Positions 56,688 through 64,000 of a stretch of DNA of 64,000 nucleotides are shown piece after piece. A program made the position numbers and the translations under genes. The stretch is taken from contig NZ_JAAQRO010000032.1 in the NCBI RefSeq assembly GCF_012070565.1, forward strand, positions 1 through 64,000, read 5' to 3'. Under the pieces are notes generated by a model. That model worked only from the letters and a program-made list of their open reading frames with translations, was not told where the DNA came from and searched no databases. The number at the start of each line of letters is the position of its first letter. The first letter of the stretch is position 1. Source of the stretch: Anaerosporobacter faecicola (GTDB taxonomy: Bacteria; Bacillota; Clostridia; Lachnospirales; Lachnospiraceae).

Positions 56688-56909
56688 TAGAGTTCAGGAA
56701 CGATTATTACAAGTATCTATTAAAGAGGAATAGGAAAAGAAGAGAAGTAAGAAAAATAGAAAAAGTAATAAAAATTGAAAAAGTAATAAAAAACGGAAAG
56801 TAAGAAAAAACGAAGGTAATAAAATAGTAAAGCAAGAAAAAAGAAAAGTAAGAAAAAGAAAAGTAAGACAAACAAAAAGCAAGTAAAGAAGTGAATAGCA
56901 TATAAAAAG
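56688..56909 (+). other. Purine-rich low-complexity tract
   Basis: From about 56710 to 56900 the plus strand is almost only A and G, with T mostly in GTAA words: repeats of GAAAAAGTAA, AAGTAAGAAAAA and AGAAAAGTAAG. Read in one frame it is Lys/Arg/Asn-rich with a few stops, so it could be a decayed basic tail of the amidase or simple slippage. No gene is called. Confidence 0.6.
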
Positions 56910-56982
56910 AAGACAATCTTTAAAGAAAAGATTCAAGAGGTACATCATCTTTTGAATCTCCATTTAAAGGTTGTCTTTTTGT
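56910..56982. terminator. Bidirectional terminator, amidase / dCMP deaminase
   Basis: AAGACAATCTTTAAA (56910-56924) pairs with TTTAAAGGTTGTCTT (56963-56977), with an inner AGATTCAA/TTGAATCT stem (56929-56936 and 56952-56959) and T-run. Confidence 0.88.
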
Positions 56983-56997
56983 TTTAAAATGAATGAA

Positions 56998-57477
56998 TTA
57001 TAAGGATAACGTAATGTCTTTTCCAAGTGGCGTATAACGTGTGAATTTAACGCCGGCAGCAGTAAGCATGCGTTTGGAAGCATGTACAGCAGGTGTATGT
57101 GCATATTTGTCATCCATATAGATGATTTCTGAAATCCCTTTTTGTATGATTGCTTTCGTACATTCATTACAAGGAAAAAGGGTTACATATACTTTGGAAC
57201 CTTTGATATCAGAACCCGTGTAGTTCAGAATTGCATTGAGTTCGGCATGACAAACGTAAACGTATTTGGTCTCAAGGGGATCTCCTTCTCGTTCCCAAGG
57301 AAATTCATCATCGGAACAGCCGTAAGGCATTCCATTGTATCCAACCGATAGAATCTTATTATCTTGACTGACGATACAGGCACCTACGCTAGTTCCTGGA
57401 TCTTTGCTTCGTTCTGCTGATAAAAGTGCAATTCCCATAAAATAAGCATCCCAATTAATATAGTCTTGTTTCTTCAT
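56998..57477 (-). CDS. dCMP deaminase
   Basis: This 159-residue zinc deaminase (ComEB/T4-dCMP-deaminase type) makes dUMP for thymidylate synthesis. Motifs are YFMGIALLSAERSKDPGTSVGACIV, the zinc-site CHAELNAILNYTG and LFPCNECTKAIIQKGI. ATG 57477 follows AAAGGAG by 11 bases; an ATG at 57543 upstream would add residues without family similarity. It is divergent from the pst operon across a 448-base gap. Confidence 0.92.
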   Translation of the reverse strand: MKKQDYINWDAYFMGIALLSAERSKDPGTSVGACIVSQDNKILSVGYNGMPYGCSDDEFPWEREGDPLETKYVYVCHAELNAILNYTGSDIKGSKVYVTLFPCNECTKAIIQKGISEIIYMDDKYAHTPAVHASKRMLTAAGVKFTRYTPLGKDITLSL

Positions 57478-57925
57478 AAAGTAACATGCTCCTTTCGAAG
57501 TCAGACGGCTTTGTGTACAGAACAAATTGCCGTGAGATTGCATGAGGTGTTCTCACAGACCTCCGTCGCTAATCGCGTGTAGATGTCATCGTTTCGTACA
57601 CATATTTTATCACTTATCCCTATGTTCTGTAAATCGAATTTTTGTGGAAAATGAGAAATTAAACCAGTATTTCTGTAATTATACGATATTTTCTGACGGA
57701 ATACTATTACAACGAGAATCAAACGACTTTACATAAACTTAACATTCAAAAAATATGTAGATAACATGTGTCGTGTAAATTATGTACTGTAAGGGAGAGG
57801 TAACAAAGAAAAGGGTGAATATCAAAGATGTTCCAGGAAGTTACCTTACATAGTAAAAGGGGCTATGGAGAACCTTAAGCGCAAAAAAGAATAGAATAAG
57901 AATTTATAAAATTGGAGGAAAAAAA
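57478..57925. other. Regulatory gap upstream of pst operon
   Basis: No gene. A PhoP-box-like site is at 57728-57745, followed by about 180 bases of leader to pstS. The leader has an AAGGGAGAGG word near 57790 that resembles a ribosome site but precedes no frame of note. Confidence 0.5.
57728..57745 (+). promoter_or_regulatory. Pho box (PhoP/PhoB site)
   Basis: TTTACAT and TTAACAT direct half-sites with an 11-base period (57728-57734 and 57739-57745) match the Firmicute PhoP consensus TT(A/T/C)ACA. It lies upstream of pstS, with the response regulator encoded downstream in the same cluster. Confidence 0.65.
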
Positions 57926-58864
57926 ATGAGACTAAAAAAATTCGTAACATTATGTATGGTAGGAGCAATGGTTTTTGCATTTGCTGGTTGTTCAAAAAAA
58001 GACAACAATACTAATTCAAACAACGCAAATACGCAGGAAACAACAGAAACAACAACAGAAGCAACTGATGCAGCAACAACAGAATCATCTACAGATGCAG
58101 CAGCAACAACAGATGGATCAAGCTTAAGTGGAACAGTAGTTATTACAGGATCGACTTCCGTTGAAAAGATTTTGAATGACATGATTGATGAATTTCAAGC
58201 AATGAATCCAGATGTAACGATTAACTATACTGGTACTGGTTCATCAGCAGGTATTGCGGACACATTAGCTGGTAGTAATGATTTAGGTGCTTCTTCAAGA
58301 GAAGTAAAAGACGAAGAAAAATCAGACACAATGAAAGAAGTTGTATGGGCACATGATGGTATCGCAGTAATCACAAACCCAGCAAATCCTGTAGCAGATA
58401 TTACTCTTGAAAACCTTGCTAAAATCTACAGTGGTGAAATTACAAACTGGAATCAAGTTGGTGGAAATGATGCTCCAATCGTAATCGTATCGAGAGAAGG
58501 TGCTTCAGGAACAAGAAGTGCATTCGAAGAATTAATCAAACTTGAAGATAATGGTGGATTAACAGAAGATGCAACTGTAGTTGAAGGAAATGGTAACGTT
58601 CAAACTACCGTAGCTGGTAATGAAAATGCAATTGGTTATGTATCTTTCTCATTCATCGATGACACAGTAAAAGGTCTTACAGTAGAAACAGTTGAACCAA
58701 CAGCAGAAAATGCAAAAGCAGGAACATATCCATTATCACGACCATTCTTATTCGTATACGATGAAAACAACTACACTCCACAAACACAAGCATTTGTAGA
58801 GTTTGCAACAAGCGATGATGGTCAAGCATTTGTTGAAGAACACGGAGGCATTAGAATCGATTAA
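57926..58864 (+). CDS. pstS: Phosphate ABC transporter substrate-binding lipoprotein PstS
   Basis: The 312-residue phosphate-binding lipoprotein has lipobox AFAGC (Cys22), a Thr/Glu/Ala-rich linker (about 30-65), and the PBP domain with phosphate-contact motifs ITGSTSVEKILND, YTGTGSSAGI, GASSREVKDEE and VSREGASGTRSAFEEL. It delivers phosphate to PstCA. It starts behind TTGGAGG. pstC starts 1 base after its stop. Phosphate starvation control by PhoP is likely from the upstream site. Confidence 0.97.
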   Translation: MRLKKFVTLCMVGAMVFAFAGCSKKDNNTNSNNANTQETTETTTEATDAATTESSTDAAATTDGSSLSGTVVITGSTSVEKILNDMIDEFQAMNPDVTINYTGTGSSAGIADTLAGSNDLGASSREVKDEEKSDTMKEVVWAHDGIAVITNPANPVADITLENLAKIYSGEITNWNQVGGNDAPIVIVSREGASGTRSAFEELIKLEDNGGLTEDATVVEGNGNVQTTVAGNENAIGYVSFSFIDDTVKGLTVETVEPTAENAKAGTYPLSRPFLFVYDENNYTPQTQAFVEFATSDDGQAFVEEHGGIRID

Positions 58865-58865
58865 T

Positions 58866-59744
58866 ATGAAAACGACAAAGATACGCGAAAAAATAATAGA
58901 AACAGTATTCTTCCTATGTGCATTAATTAGCGTAATCAGTGTTGTAGCAATCATAGCATTTGTATTCTCCAAAGGACTGAAACCGTTCTTTGGAGATCAT
59001 GCGTATAATTTTCTTGATTTTATCACTGGGGTTCGTTGGGACCCAGAGAATAACCAGTATGGTGTATTCTATATGATAGCGGGATCCGTATTTGCTACAG
59101 CTGGAGCCATTATAATTGGTGTACCAATTGGTTTATTAACAGCAGTATTTATTGCAGAAGTTGCACCGAAAAGTTTAGTTAAGATCATAAAGCCTGCCAT
59201 TGAATTACTTGCAGGTATTCCTTCTGTTATCTATGGAGCATTTGGTATGGGAATCATCATACCTGTAATAGAAAAGATTTCTCCTCAACCACAGGGGCAG
59301 TCATTATTAGCGGTTATCTGTGTACTGACCATTATGATCTTACCTACGATCATTACATTATCAGAAAGTTCGTTACGTGCAGTACCAAAATCCTATCGAG
59401 AGGCTTCTTTAGGACTTGGTGCATCGAAGATGCAGACAATCTTTCGTACAGTAATTCCTGCTGCGAAATCTGGTATCTTATCAGCAACCGTATTAGGAAT
59501 TGGTAGAGCCATCGGTGAAACAATGGCAGTTATGATGATCGCGGGAAATGCAATCGGTGGAATACCAACAAGTATATGGGATAAGGTTCGTCCATTAACG
59601 GTTAATATCTCAATGGAAATGGGATATGCATCAGGTACCCATCAGGAAATGCTATTTGCAACAGGTGTTGTATTGTTTGTATTTATCATGTTTGTCAATA
59701 TAACCGTAATCCGTATAACACATAAAACAGTTGAAAAAGATTGA
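58866..59744 (+). CDS. pstC: Phosphate ABC transporter permease PstC
   Basis: The 292-residue permease has six membrane segments and family motifs FSKGLKPFFG, WDPENNQYGVFYMIAGSV, ELLAGIPSVIYG, and the EAA loop SYREASLGLGASKMQTIFRTVIPAA, then GRAIGETMAVMMIAGN. ATG 58866 begins one base after pstS ends, with GGAGG upstream at long spacing. Longer frame starts inside pstS are unlikely. It pairs with PstA. Confidence 0.96.
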   Translation: MKTTKIREKIIETVFFLCALISVISVVAIIAFVFSKGLKPFFGDHAYNFLDFITGVRWDPENNQYGVFYMIAGSVFATAGAIIIGVPIGLLTAVFIAEVAPKSLVKIIKPAIELLAGIPSVIYGAFGMGIIIPVIEKISPQPQGQSLLAVICVLTIMILPTIITLSESSLRAVPKSYREASLGLGASKMQTIFRTVIPAAKSGILSATVLGIGRAIGETMAVMMIAGNAIGGIPTSIWDKVRPLTVNISMEMGYASGTHQEMLFATGVVLFVFIMFVNITVIRITHKTVEKD

Positions 59745-59788
59745 AAGGCAATATCGCACTACATCGGATTCGATGAACGGCGATATGC

Positions 59789-60952
59789 ATGGGTATAAGA
59801 ATGAAGATAGAGAATAATAAATCAAGAATGATCAAAGATGCTATTGGAAAAATTGCGTTGTATGTTGCTTCCAGTTTAAGTGTAATGACATTAGTAATCA
59901 TCATTGGTTTTGTATTCGTGAAAGGTTTGCCAGGCATTAATTTTGATTTTCTCACAAGACAGTGGCAGGATAAAACTACATTTGTAAATGTTACTTTACA
60001 GAATACGGAGGATACGGATCTGAGTGATTCTTATATTCCGTCTATTCGTGCCTATGTGGAGCATAGTGAAGAAAGTTTTACGATTATAAAATTAAAAGAT
60101 GGTTCATCTCTTGAAAAAGCAAAAAATCTTAAAAATGAAACATATGAAGTGAAAAAGAAAGATATGATTACCAAGATCGATTCGACTAATGTGAAGGATA
60201 TGAGTATGGAAGAGTTCAGCGAGCAGATGAATTCTGTAGCAAGCCAGGGAATTACCCGCCTGAAGGTAACAAGACCAGGTGGTGGAATTCAACCAATGCT
60301 TATATCAACACTGTATATCATCTTACTTTCGTTGGCGATTGCAGCGCCAGTGGGAATCTTATCTGCATTGTATCTAACGGAGTATGCAAAGAAAGGTAAG
60401 ATATTAGGTGTAATCCAATTTGCAATTCAAATGTTAGCTGGTATTCCTTCAATAATCTATGGTCTGTTTGGTATGTTAGTATTTGTACAGTTGCTAAAAA
60501 TGCAGTATTCCATATTAGCAGGTGCATTAACATTAAGTATATTGTTGTTACCAACGATCATTTCGACAACTTCTGAGTCACTAAAAGCAATACCAAAGGG
60601 GTACCGGGAATCTTCCTTAGGACTTGGTGCAACGAAATTACAGACGAATTTTCGCGTAGTACTTCCTAATGCTCTTCCAGGTATCTTAGTAGCAATCATT
60701 TTAAGTATTGGTCGTATCGTTGGAGAATCTGCGGCACTAATCTGGACTGCGGGTACGATAGCACAAGTGCCATCGGCTTTAACAGGGAATACGGCAAGTG
60801 CAGCAACACTTACAACGAAATTATATCAGTTATTAAAAGAGGAAGGCGATGTAGCTTCTGCCTGTTCCATTGCGGTTGTTATTATTGTTTTGATTTGGAT
60901 ACTGAATCTATTATCTAAGTGGATCACTAAGAGATTTACAGTGAAAGAGTAA
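59789..60952 (+). CDS. pstA: Phosphate ABC transporter permease PstA with large extracellular insertion
   Basis: The 387-residue protein is about 100 residues longer than usual PstA. The core motifs are normal: QMLAGIPSIIYGLFGM, the EAA loop GYRESSLGLGATKLQTNFRVVLPNALPG, and GRIVGESAALIWTAG. The extra part (about 51-166) sits between the first membrane segment and the second; residues 122-166, with KKKDMITKIDSTNVKDMSMEEF and a terminal LKVTRPGGG, look PDZ-like. The inserted domain would be outside the cell. ATG 59789 or ATG 59801 is the start; neither has a strong site. It lies between pstC and pstB. Confidence 0.93.
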   Translation: MGIRMKIENNKSRMIKDAIGKIALYVASSLSVMTLVIIIGFVFVKGLPGINFDFLTRQWQDKTTFVNVTLQNTEDTDLSDSYIPSIRAYVEHSEESFTIIKLKDGSSLEKAKNLKNETYEVKKKDMITKIDSTNVKDMSMEEFSEQMNSVASQGITRLKVTRPGGGIQPMLISTLYIILLSLAIAAPVGILSALYLTEYAKKGKILGVIQFAIQMLAGIPSIIYGLFGMLVFVQLLKMQYSILAGALTLSILLLPTIISTTSESLKAIPKGYRESSLGLGATKLQTNFRVVLPNALPGILVAIILSIGRIVGESAALIWTAGTIAQVPSALTGNTASAATLTTKLYQLLKEEGDVASACSIAVVIIVLIWILNLLSKWITKRFTVKE

Positions 60953-60964
60953 AGGAGTTATTAC

Positions 60965-61723
60965 ATGACAAATAATGTTAAATTTCAAGTGCATGATCTA
61001 GACCTCTATTATGGGGACTTCCAGGCACTTAAAAAAATAAATATGGAAATATTAAAGAATCAGATCACTGCATTCATTGGTCCATCTGGATGTGGGAAAT
61101 CTACATTTTTAAAGACGATTAACCGAATGAATGATTTGGTTGAAGGTGTAAGAATTGATGGTCAAATTCATATGGATGGCATAGATATTTATAAAGATAT
61201 TGATGTGATCAATTTACGTTCAAGAGTTGGAATGGTATTTCAACAACCAAATCCATTCCCTATGTCCATCTATGATAATGTAGCATATGGACCAAGAATA
61301 CATGGTATCAAGAAAAAAAGTCAATTAGATGAGATCGTTGAGAAAAGTTTACGTCAAGCAGCAATCTGGGATGAAGTAAAGGACAAATTAAAAAAGAATG
61401 CACAGGCAGTTTCTGGTGGACAACAACAAAGAATCTGTATTGCACGTACCTTAGCGGTAGAACCAGAAGTCATTCTAATGGATGAACCAACTTCTGCACT
61501 TGATCCAATATCTACATTAAAGATTGAAGATTTAGCAGAGGAATTAAAAGATAAGTACACCATCATTATCGTAACACACAATATGCAACAAGCTAGCAGA
61601 ATATCAGATAAAACGGCGTTTTTCCTTCATGGTGAAGTGGTGGAATATGGAGAAACCAGTCAAATCTTTAATAATCCAAAAGAACAAAAGACAGAAGACT
61701 ATATTACAGGACGTTTTGGTTGA
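60965..61723 (+). CDS. pstB: Phosphate ABC transporter ATP-binding protein PstB
   Basis: This 252-residue ATPase energises PstCA. Motifs are [15 protein letters not shown], Walker [30 protein letters not shown] (diagnostic for PstB), signature [16 protein letters not shown], Walker [13 protein letters not shown] and H-loop VTHNMQQA. It starts behind AAAGGAG, 12 bases after pstA, so the operon is tight. Confidence 0.98.
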   Translation: MTNNVKFQVHDLDLYYGDFQALKKINMEILKNQITAFIGPSGCGKSTFLKTINRMNDLVEGVRIDGQIHMDGIDIYKDIDVINLRSRVGMVFQQPNPFPMSIYDNVAYGPRIHGIKKKSQLDEIVEKSLRQAAIWDEVKDKLKKNAQAVSGGQQQRICIARTLAVEPEVILMDEPTSALDPISTLKIEDLAEELKDKYTIIIVTHNMQQASRISDKTAFFLHGEVVEYGETSQIFNNPKEQKTEDYITGRFG

Positions 61724-61778
61724 GAATTATTATTGTGTAATGAAATAAAATCGTATATGATTAAAGGAGATTGTATCT

Positions 61779-62426
61779 ATGACAAGACATATATTTATGC
61801 AGGAGTTACGTGAACTAAACCAACATGTAATCCGAATGGGAAGCTTATTGGAACAATCAATGAATGATGTGATTGTTGCACTAGAACGCTTAGATGCGGA
61901 TTTAGCCAATCAGATTATCAAACGTGATGATGCCATTGATGAATTAGAACATCAGATTGAAAAGGAATGTATCGCCATCATTGCAAAACAACAACCTTTA
62001 GCTTCGGATCTTCGTAAAGTTACTTCTATTATGAAGATTGTTACAGATATCGAAAGAATTGCAGACCATTGTGCGGATATTTCAGAATATATCATCTTAT
62101 TAAGTCAACAATCGGATGGAGTTGCACCAAAGAATCTAAAAGAAATGGTAAATACCATGAAAGGTATGGTTATTGAAACAATTGATAGTTTTGTAGAAGT
62201 TGATCTAGAAAAGGCAAACCAAGTCATTGCAAAAGATGATATTGTAGATAATTATTTTGCAAGCATCAGTGATGAACTTACCCAGATCATGTTAGAAAAG
62301 AAAGAAGCGATACCAGCAAGTGTTAGTTACTTGATGATTATTAAATATCTGGAAAGAATGGCGGATCATGCAACCAATATTGCAGAATGGATTGAATATA
62401 TTATTACAGGAAAGATGATTGAGTAA
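61779..62426 (+). CDS. phoU: Phosphate signalling regulator PhoU
   Basis: The 215-residue protein is two PhoU three-helix bundles with the repeated E/D-x3-D metal motif: DDAIDELEHQIEKECIAII, DIERIADHCADISEYI and YLERMADHATNIAEWIEYI. It links the Pst transporter to the PhoR-type kinase and restrains the response when phosphate is plentiful. It starts behind AAAGGAGA, 55 bases after pstB, and the two-component genes follow 50 bases later. Confidence 0.97.
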   Translation: MTRHIFMQELRELNQHVIRMGSLLEQSMNDVIVALERLDADLANQIIKRDDAIDELEHQIEKECIAIIAKQQPLASDLRKVTSIMKIVTDIERIADHCADISEYIILLSQQSDGVAPKNLKEMVNTMKGMVIETIDSFVEVDLEKANQVIAKDDIVDNYFASISDELTQIMLEKKEAIPASVSYLMIIKYLERMADHATNIAEWIEYIITGKMIE

Positions 62427-62476
62427 TCATCGAATCAGATACATTAGAGGATGGAATGAAAGAAGGGAGTTTGCTT

Positions 62477-63187
62477 ATGAGTACGAAGACGATCTTGGCG
62501 GTAGACGATGAACCACATATCTTAGAACTGCTTCAGTATAATTTGGAAGGAGCAGGGTATGCGGTAGTCAAAGCGGAGACAGGAGAGGAAGCAGTAGAAC
62601 ATCTGGAGAATAAGAATTATGATTTTTCAGTTGTATTACTGGATTGGATGTTACCAGGAATCGATGGAATTGAGGTACTTAAGCGAATTCGTATGAATGA
62701 GAGATACAAGAACATACCAGTGATTATGCTAACAGCAAAAAGTGATGAGATCAGTAAAGTCGTGGGATTAGAGATTGGTGCAGATGATTATCTCTCGAAA
62801 CCATTTGGCGTACATGAGTTATTAGCAAGGATCAAGGCTGTATTACGAAGAAGTGGTGTGACAGAGCAGCCTCCTGTTAAGGACCAAGAAGAAATCATTG
62901 CAATTGATGGATTGGTGATCAACAAGACTAGAAGGACGGTCGAAATTGATGGTAAGAATGTAGAACTGGCATTAAAGGAATATGAATTATTATATCTACT
63001 GGCGAAAAATAGGGGGATTGTATTCACAAGGGAAAATCTTCTGGAGAAGATTTGGGGATATGATTACCTAGGAGAAACAAGAACAGTAGATGTTCATGTT
63101 CGAAATATAAGGAAGAAGATTGAAAAGGATGATACAGCTCCTCTTTACATAAAAACGGTAAGAGGAATTGGATATAAATTTGATTAG
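62477..63187 (+). CDS. PhoB/PhoP-type response regulator
   Basis: The 236-residue OmpR-family regulator has the receiver domain (AVDDEPHILELL, phospho-acceptor Asp in VLLDWMLPGIDG, IMLTAKSDE, DDYLSKPFGV) and a winged-helix DNA-binding domain (ELALKEYELLYLLAKNRG, FTRENLLEKIWGYDYLGETRTVDVHVRNIRKKI). ATG 62477 has AAGGGAG upstream; ATG 62456 is an alternative. Its place after phoU and before a sensor kinase identifies it as the phosphate-starvation regulator, likely acting at the site upstream of pstS. Confidence 0.93.
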   Translation: MSTKTILAVDDEPHILELLQYNLEGAGYAVVKAETGEEAVEHLENKNYDFSVVLLDWMLPGIDGIEVLKRIRMNERYKNIPVIMLTAKSDEISKVVGLEIGADDYLSKPFGVHELLARIKAVLRRSGVTEQPPVKDQEEIIAIDGLVINKTRRTVEIDGKNVELALKEYELLYLLAKNRGIVFTRENLLEKIWGYDYLGETRTVDVHVRNIRKKIEKDDTAPLYIKTVRGIGYKFD

Positions 63188-63219
63188 AGGCAAGATCTTG
63201 TGTGTAAGGGAGGAAAATG

Positions 63220-64000
63220 ATGCAAAAGAAACTGATGTTTTCTTATTTGATAATTATCCTTGCAGCAGTAGGTATCTCAATGTTTGCTTCATGGTCTAAG
63301 GGATATCAATACATGGACGAACAGAAAAAAGAATATCATCTGATGCAGGCGGAATTATTGGCAGATACATTTTCAGAAGCAACCATTCCGTCATTCCAAA
63401 CATTTGTAGAAGAGTATGGTAATAAATACGGAGTCAGGATTACGATTATCAGTAATAAGGGAGAAGTATATGCCGATTCAGAAACAACGAATAAGTTGGA
63501 AAATCATGCTACGAGAGAAGAAGTCGTTGGAGCATTAAAAGGTGAACATGTTACTGTGATCCGTTATTCCAAAACAATGGGGAAAAAGTATGCATATAGT
63601 GCAGTTCCCATTAAAAATGGTGATTTTGAAGGGGTAATGCGTGTTTCATTACCATTAGCAGAGGTGAATGCACTGAACAAGAATCTAGTAGTATCGGTAA
63701 TCATGACGGTACTTCTTTGCATGGTTGGTGCAACATTACTCGCATTTTTATTTACGAAATACCTATCGAAACCAATTGATGATGTGACCAAGGCAGCAGA
63801 AGGCATTGCTTGTGGCGATTATGAAACAAAAATCTATACCAGTGATACCCAGCAGATTGGACGTCTTGCCGAGGCATTCAATCGAATGAGTGATAATCTT
63901 AACACCAGTGTTCGTGCTTTAAAACGTAGAAATATTGAGTTCGATGCAATGTTAAAGAGCATGGCGAGTGGTGTGATCGCAGTGGATAATAATGATATGG
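63220..64000 (+). CDS. Sensor histidine kinase (PhoR-type), 5' part, cut by window end
   Basis: The frame opens at ATG 63220 behind AAGGGAGGAAA (ATG 63217 is also possible) and stays open to the window end: 260 codons seen. Order of features: membrane segment 1 (about 6-26), an extracytoplasmic sensor region with an EEYGNKYGVRITIISNKGEVYADSE block (about 60-85), membrane segment 2 (about 155-178), a HAMP domain (YLSKPIDDVTKAAEGIACGDY to AFNRMSDNL), and the start of a PAS-like region (MLKSMASGVIAVDNN). The catalytic HisKA/ATPase part lies beyond the window. It is the partner of the response regulator 32 bases upstream. Confidence 0.9.
   Translation, partial: MQKKLMFSYLIIILAAVGISMFASWSKGYQYMDEQKKEYHLMQAELLADTFSEATIPSFQTFVEEYGNKYGVRITIISNKGEVYADSETTNKLENHATREEVVGALKGEHVTVIRYSKTMGKKYAYSAVPIKNGDFEGVMRVSLPLAEVNALNKNLVVSVIMTVLLCMVGATLLAFLFTKYLSKPIDDVTKAAEGIACGDYETKIYTSDTQQIGRLAEAFNRMSDNLNTSVRALKRRNIEFDAMLKSMASGVIAVDNNDM

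Overview
The window is AT-rich Bacillota DNA of a spore-forming Lachnospiraceae type (Clostridium cluster XIVa, Lachnoclostridium/Anaerocolumna-like). The evidence is strong AGGAGG-type ribosome binding sites, a CIRCE-controlled groESL, a Cys T-box riboswitch, and families typical of this group (DUF5685, DUF6062, DUF6106, DUF1292, DUF2225, DUF4358, SleB-type hydrolase). The organism assignment is inferred from gene content, not from a marker comparison.

Layout. 1-4.3 kb: a secreted RsiV/DUF3298-like protein and an ABC cassette of two short permeases, one ATPase and an anchored protein. 4.2-6.4 kb (minus): a three-gene operon of a J-domain protein with a Cys cluster, DUF5685 and a membrane protein. 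6.7-9.8 kb: a TetR regulator and an ABC exporter. 9.9-10.9 kb: a NodB polysaccharide deacetylase. 11.4-22.8 kb: two very large secreted proteins. The first (2027 aa) is a bacterial relative of galactocerebrosidase (GH59) and the second (1709 aa) has a GH43-like propeller; both end in the same C-terminal module. 23.0-25.5 kb (minus): a large serine recombinase whose 3' end runs into the 3' remnant of a SpoIID/peptidoglycan-binding protein gene. This has the layout of one end of a skin-like element. 25.6-32.5 kb: small conserved proteins, a DinG/Rad3 helicase with a Cas4-like nuclease domain, a VanZ-like protein and a YczE/YitT-like protein. 32.8-37.1 kb: sbcDC. 37.2-42.5 kb: tRNA-Val, tRNA-Met, ispF, a Cys T-box leader, cysE-cysS-mrnC-rlmB and tRNA-Thr. 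43-50.6 kb: a hydroxyacid dehydrogenase, a SleB-type hydrolase, glnS, DUF2225, DUF6062 and an OGG-type glycosylase. 50.7-57.5 kb: groES-groEL, DUF6106, guaB, an amidase and dCMP deaminase. 57.7-64 kb: a PhoP-box-like site and pstSCAB-phoU followed by a PhoB-type regulator and the start of its sensor kinase, cut by the window end.

How the genes work together. The giant glycosidases plus the deacetylase suggest degradation of a galactose- or arabinose-bearing plant or mucin glycan. The T-box ties cysE and cysS to cysteine-tRNA charging. The pst operon and its two-component system form a phosphate-starvation unit. Most other genes are housekeeping.

The items most worth a second look are the recombinase/interrupted-gene junction near 23.42 kb, the GH59 giant with its shared C-terminal module, a dispersed GGTCAAAAGGTCATTTCAC repeat (four copies), PstA with a PDZ-like extracellular insertion, and the Cys-rich J-domain/DUF5685 operon.
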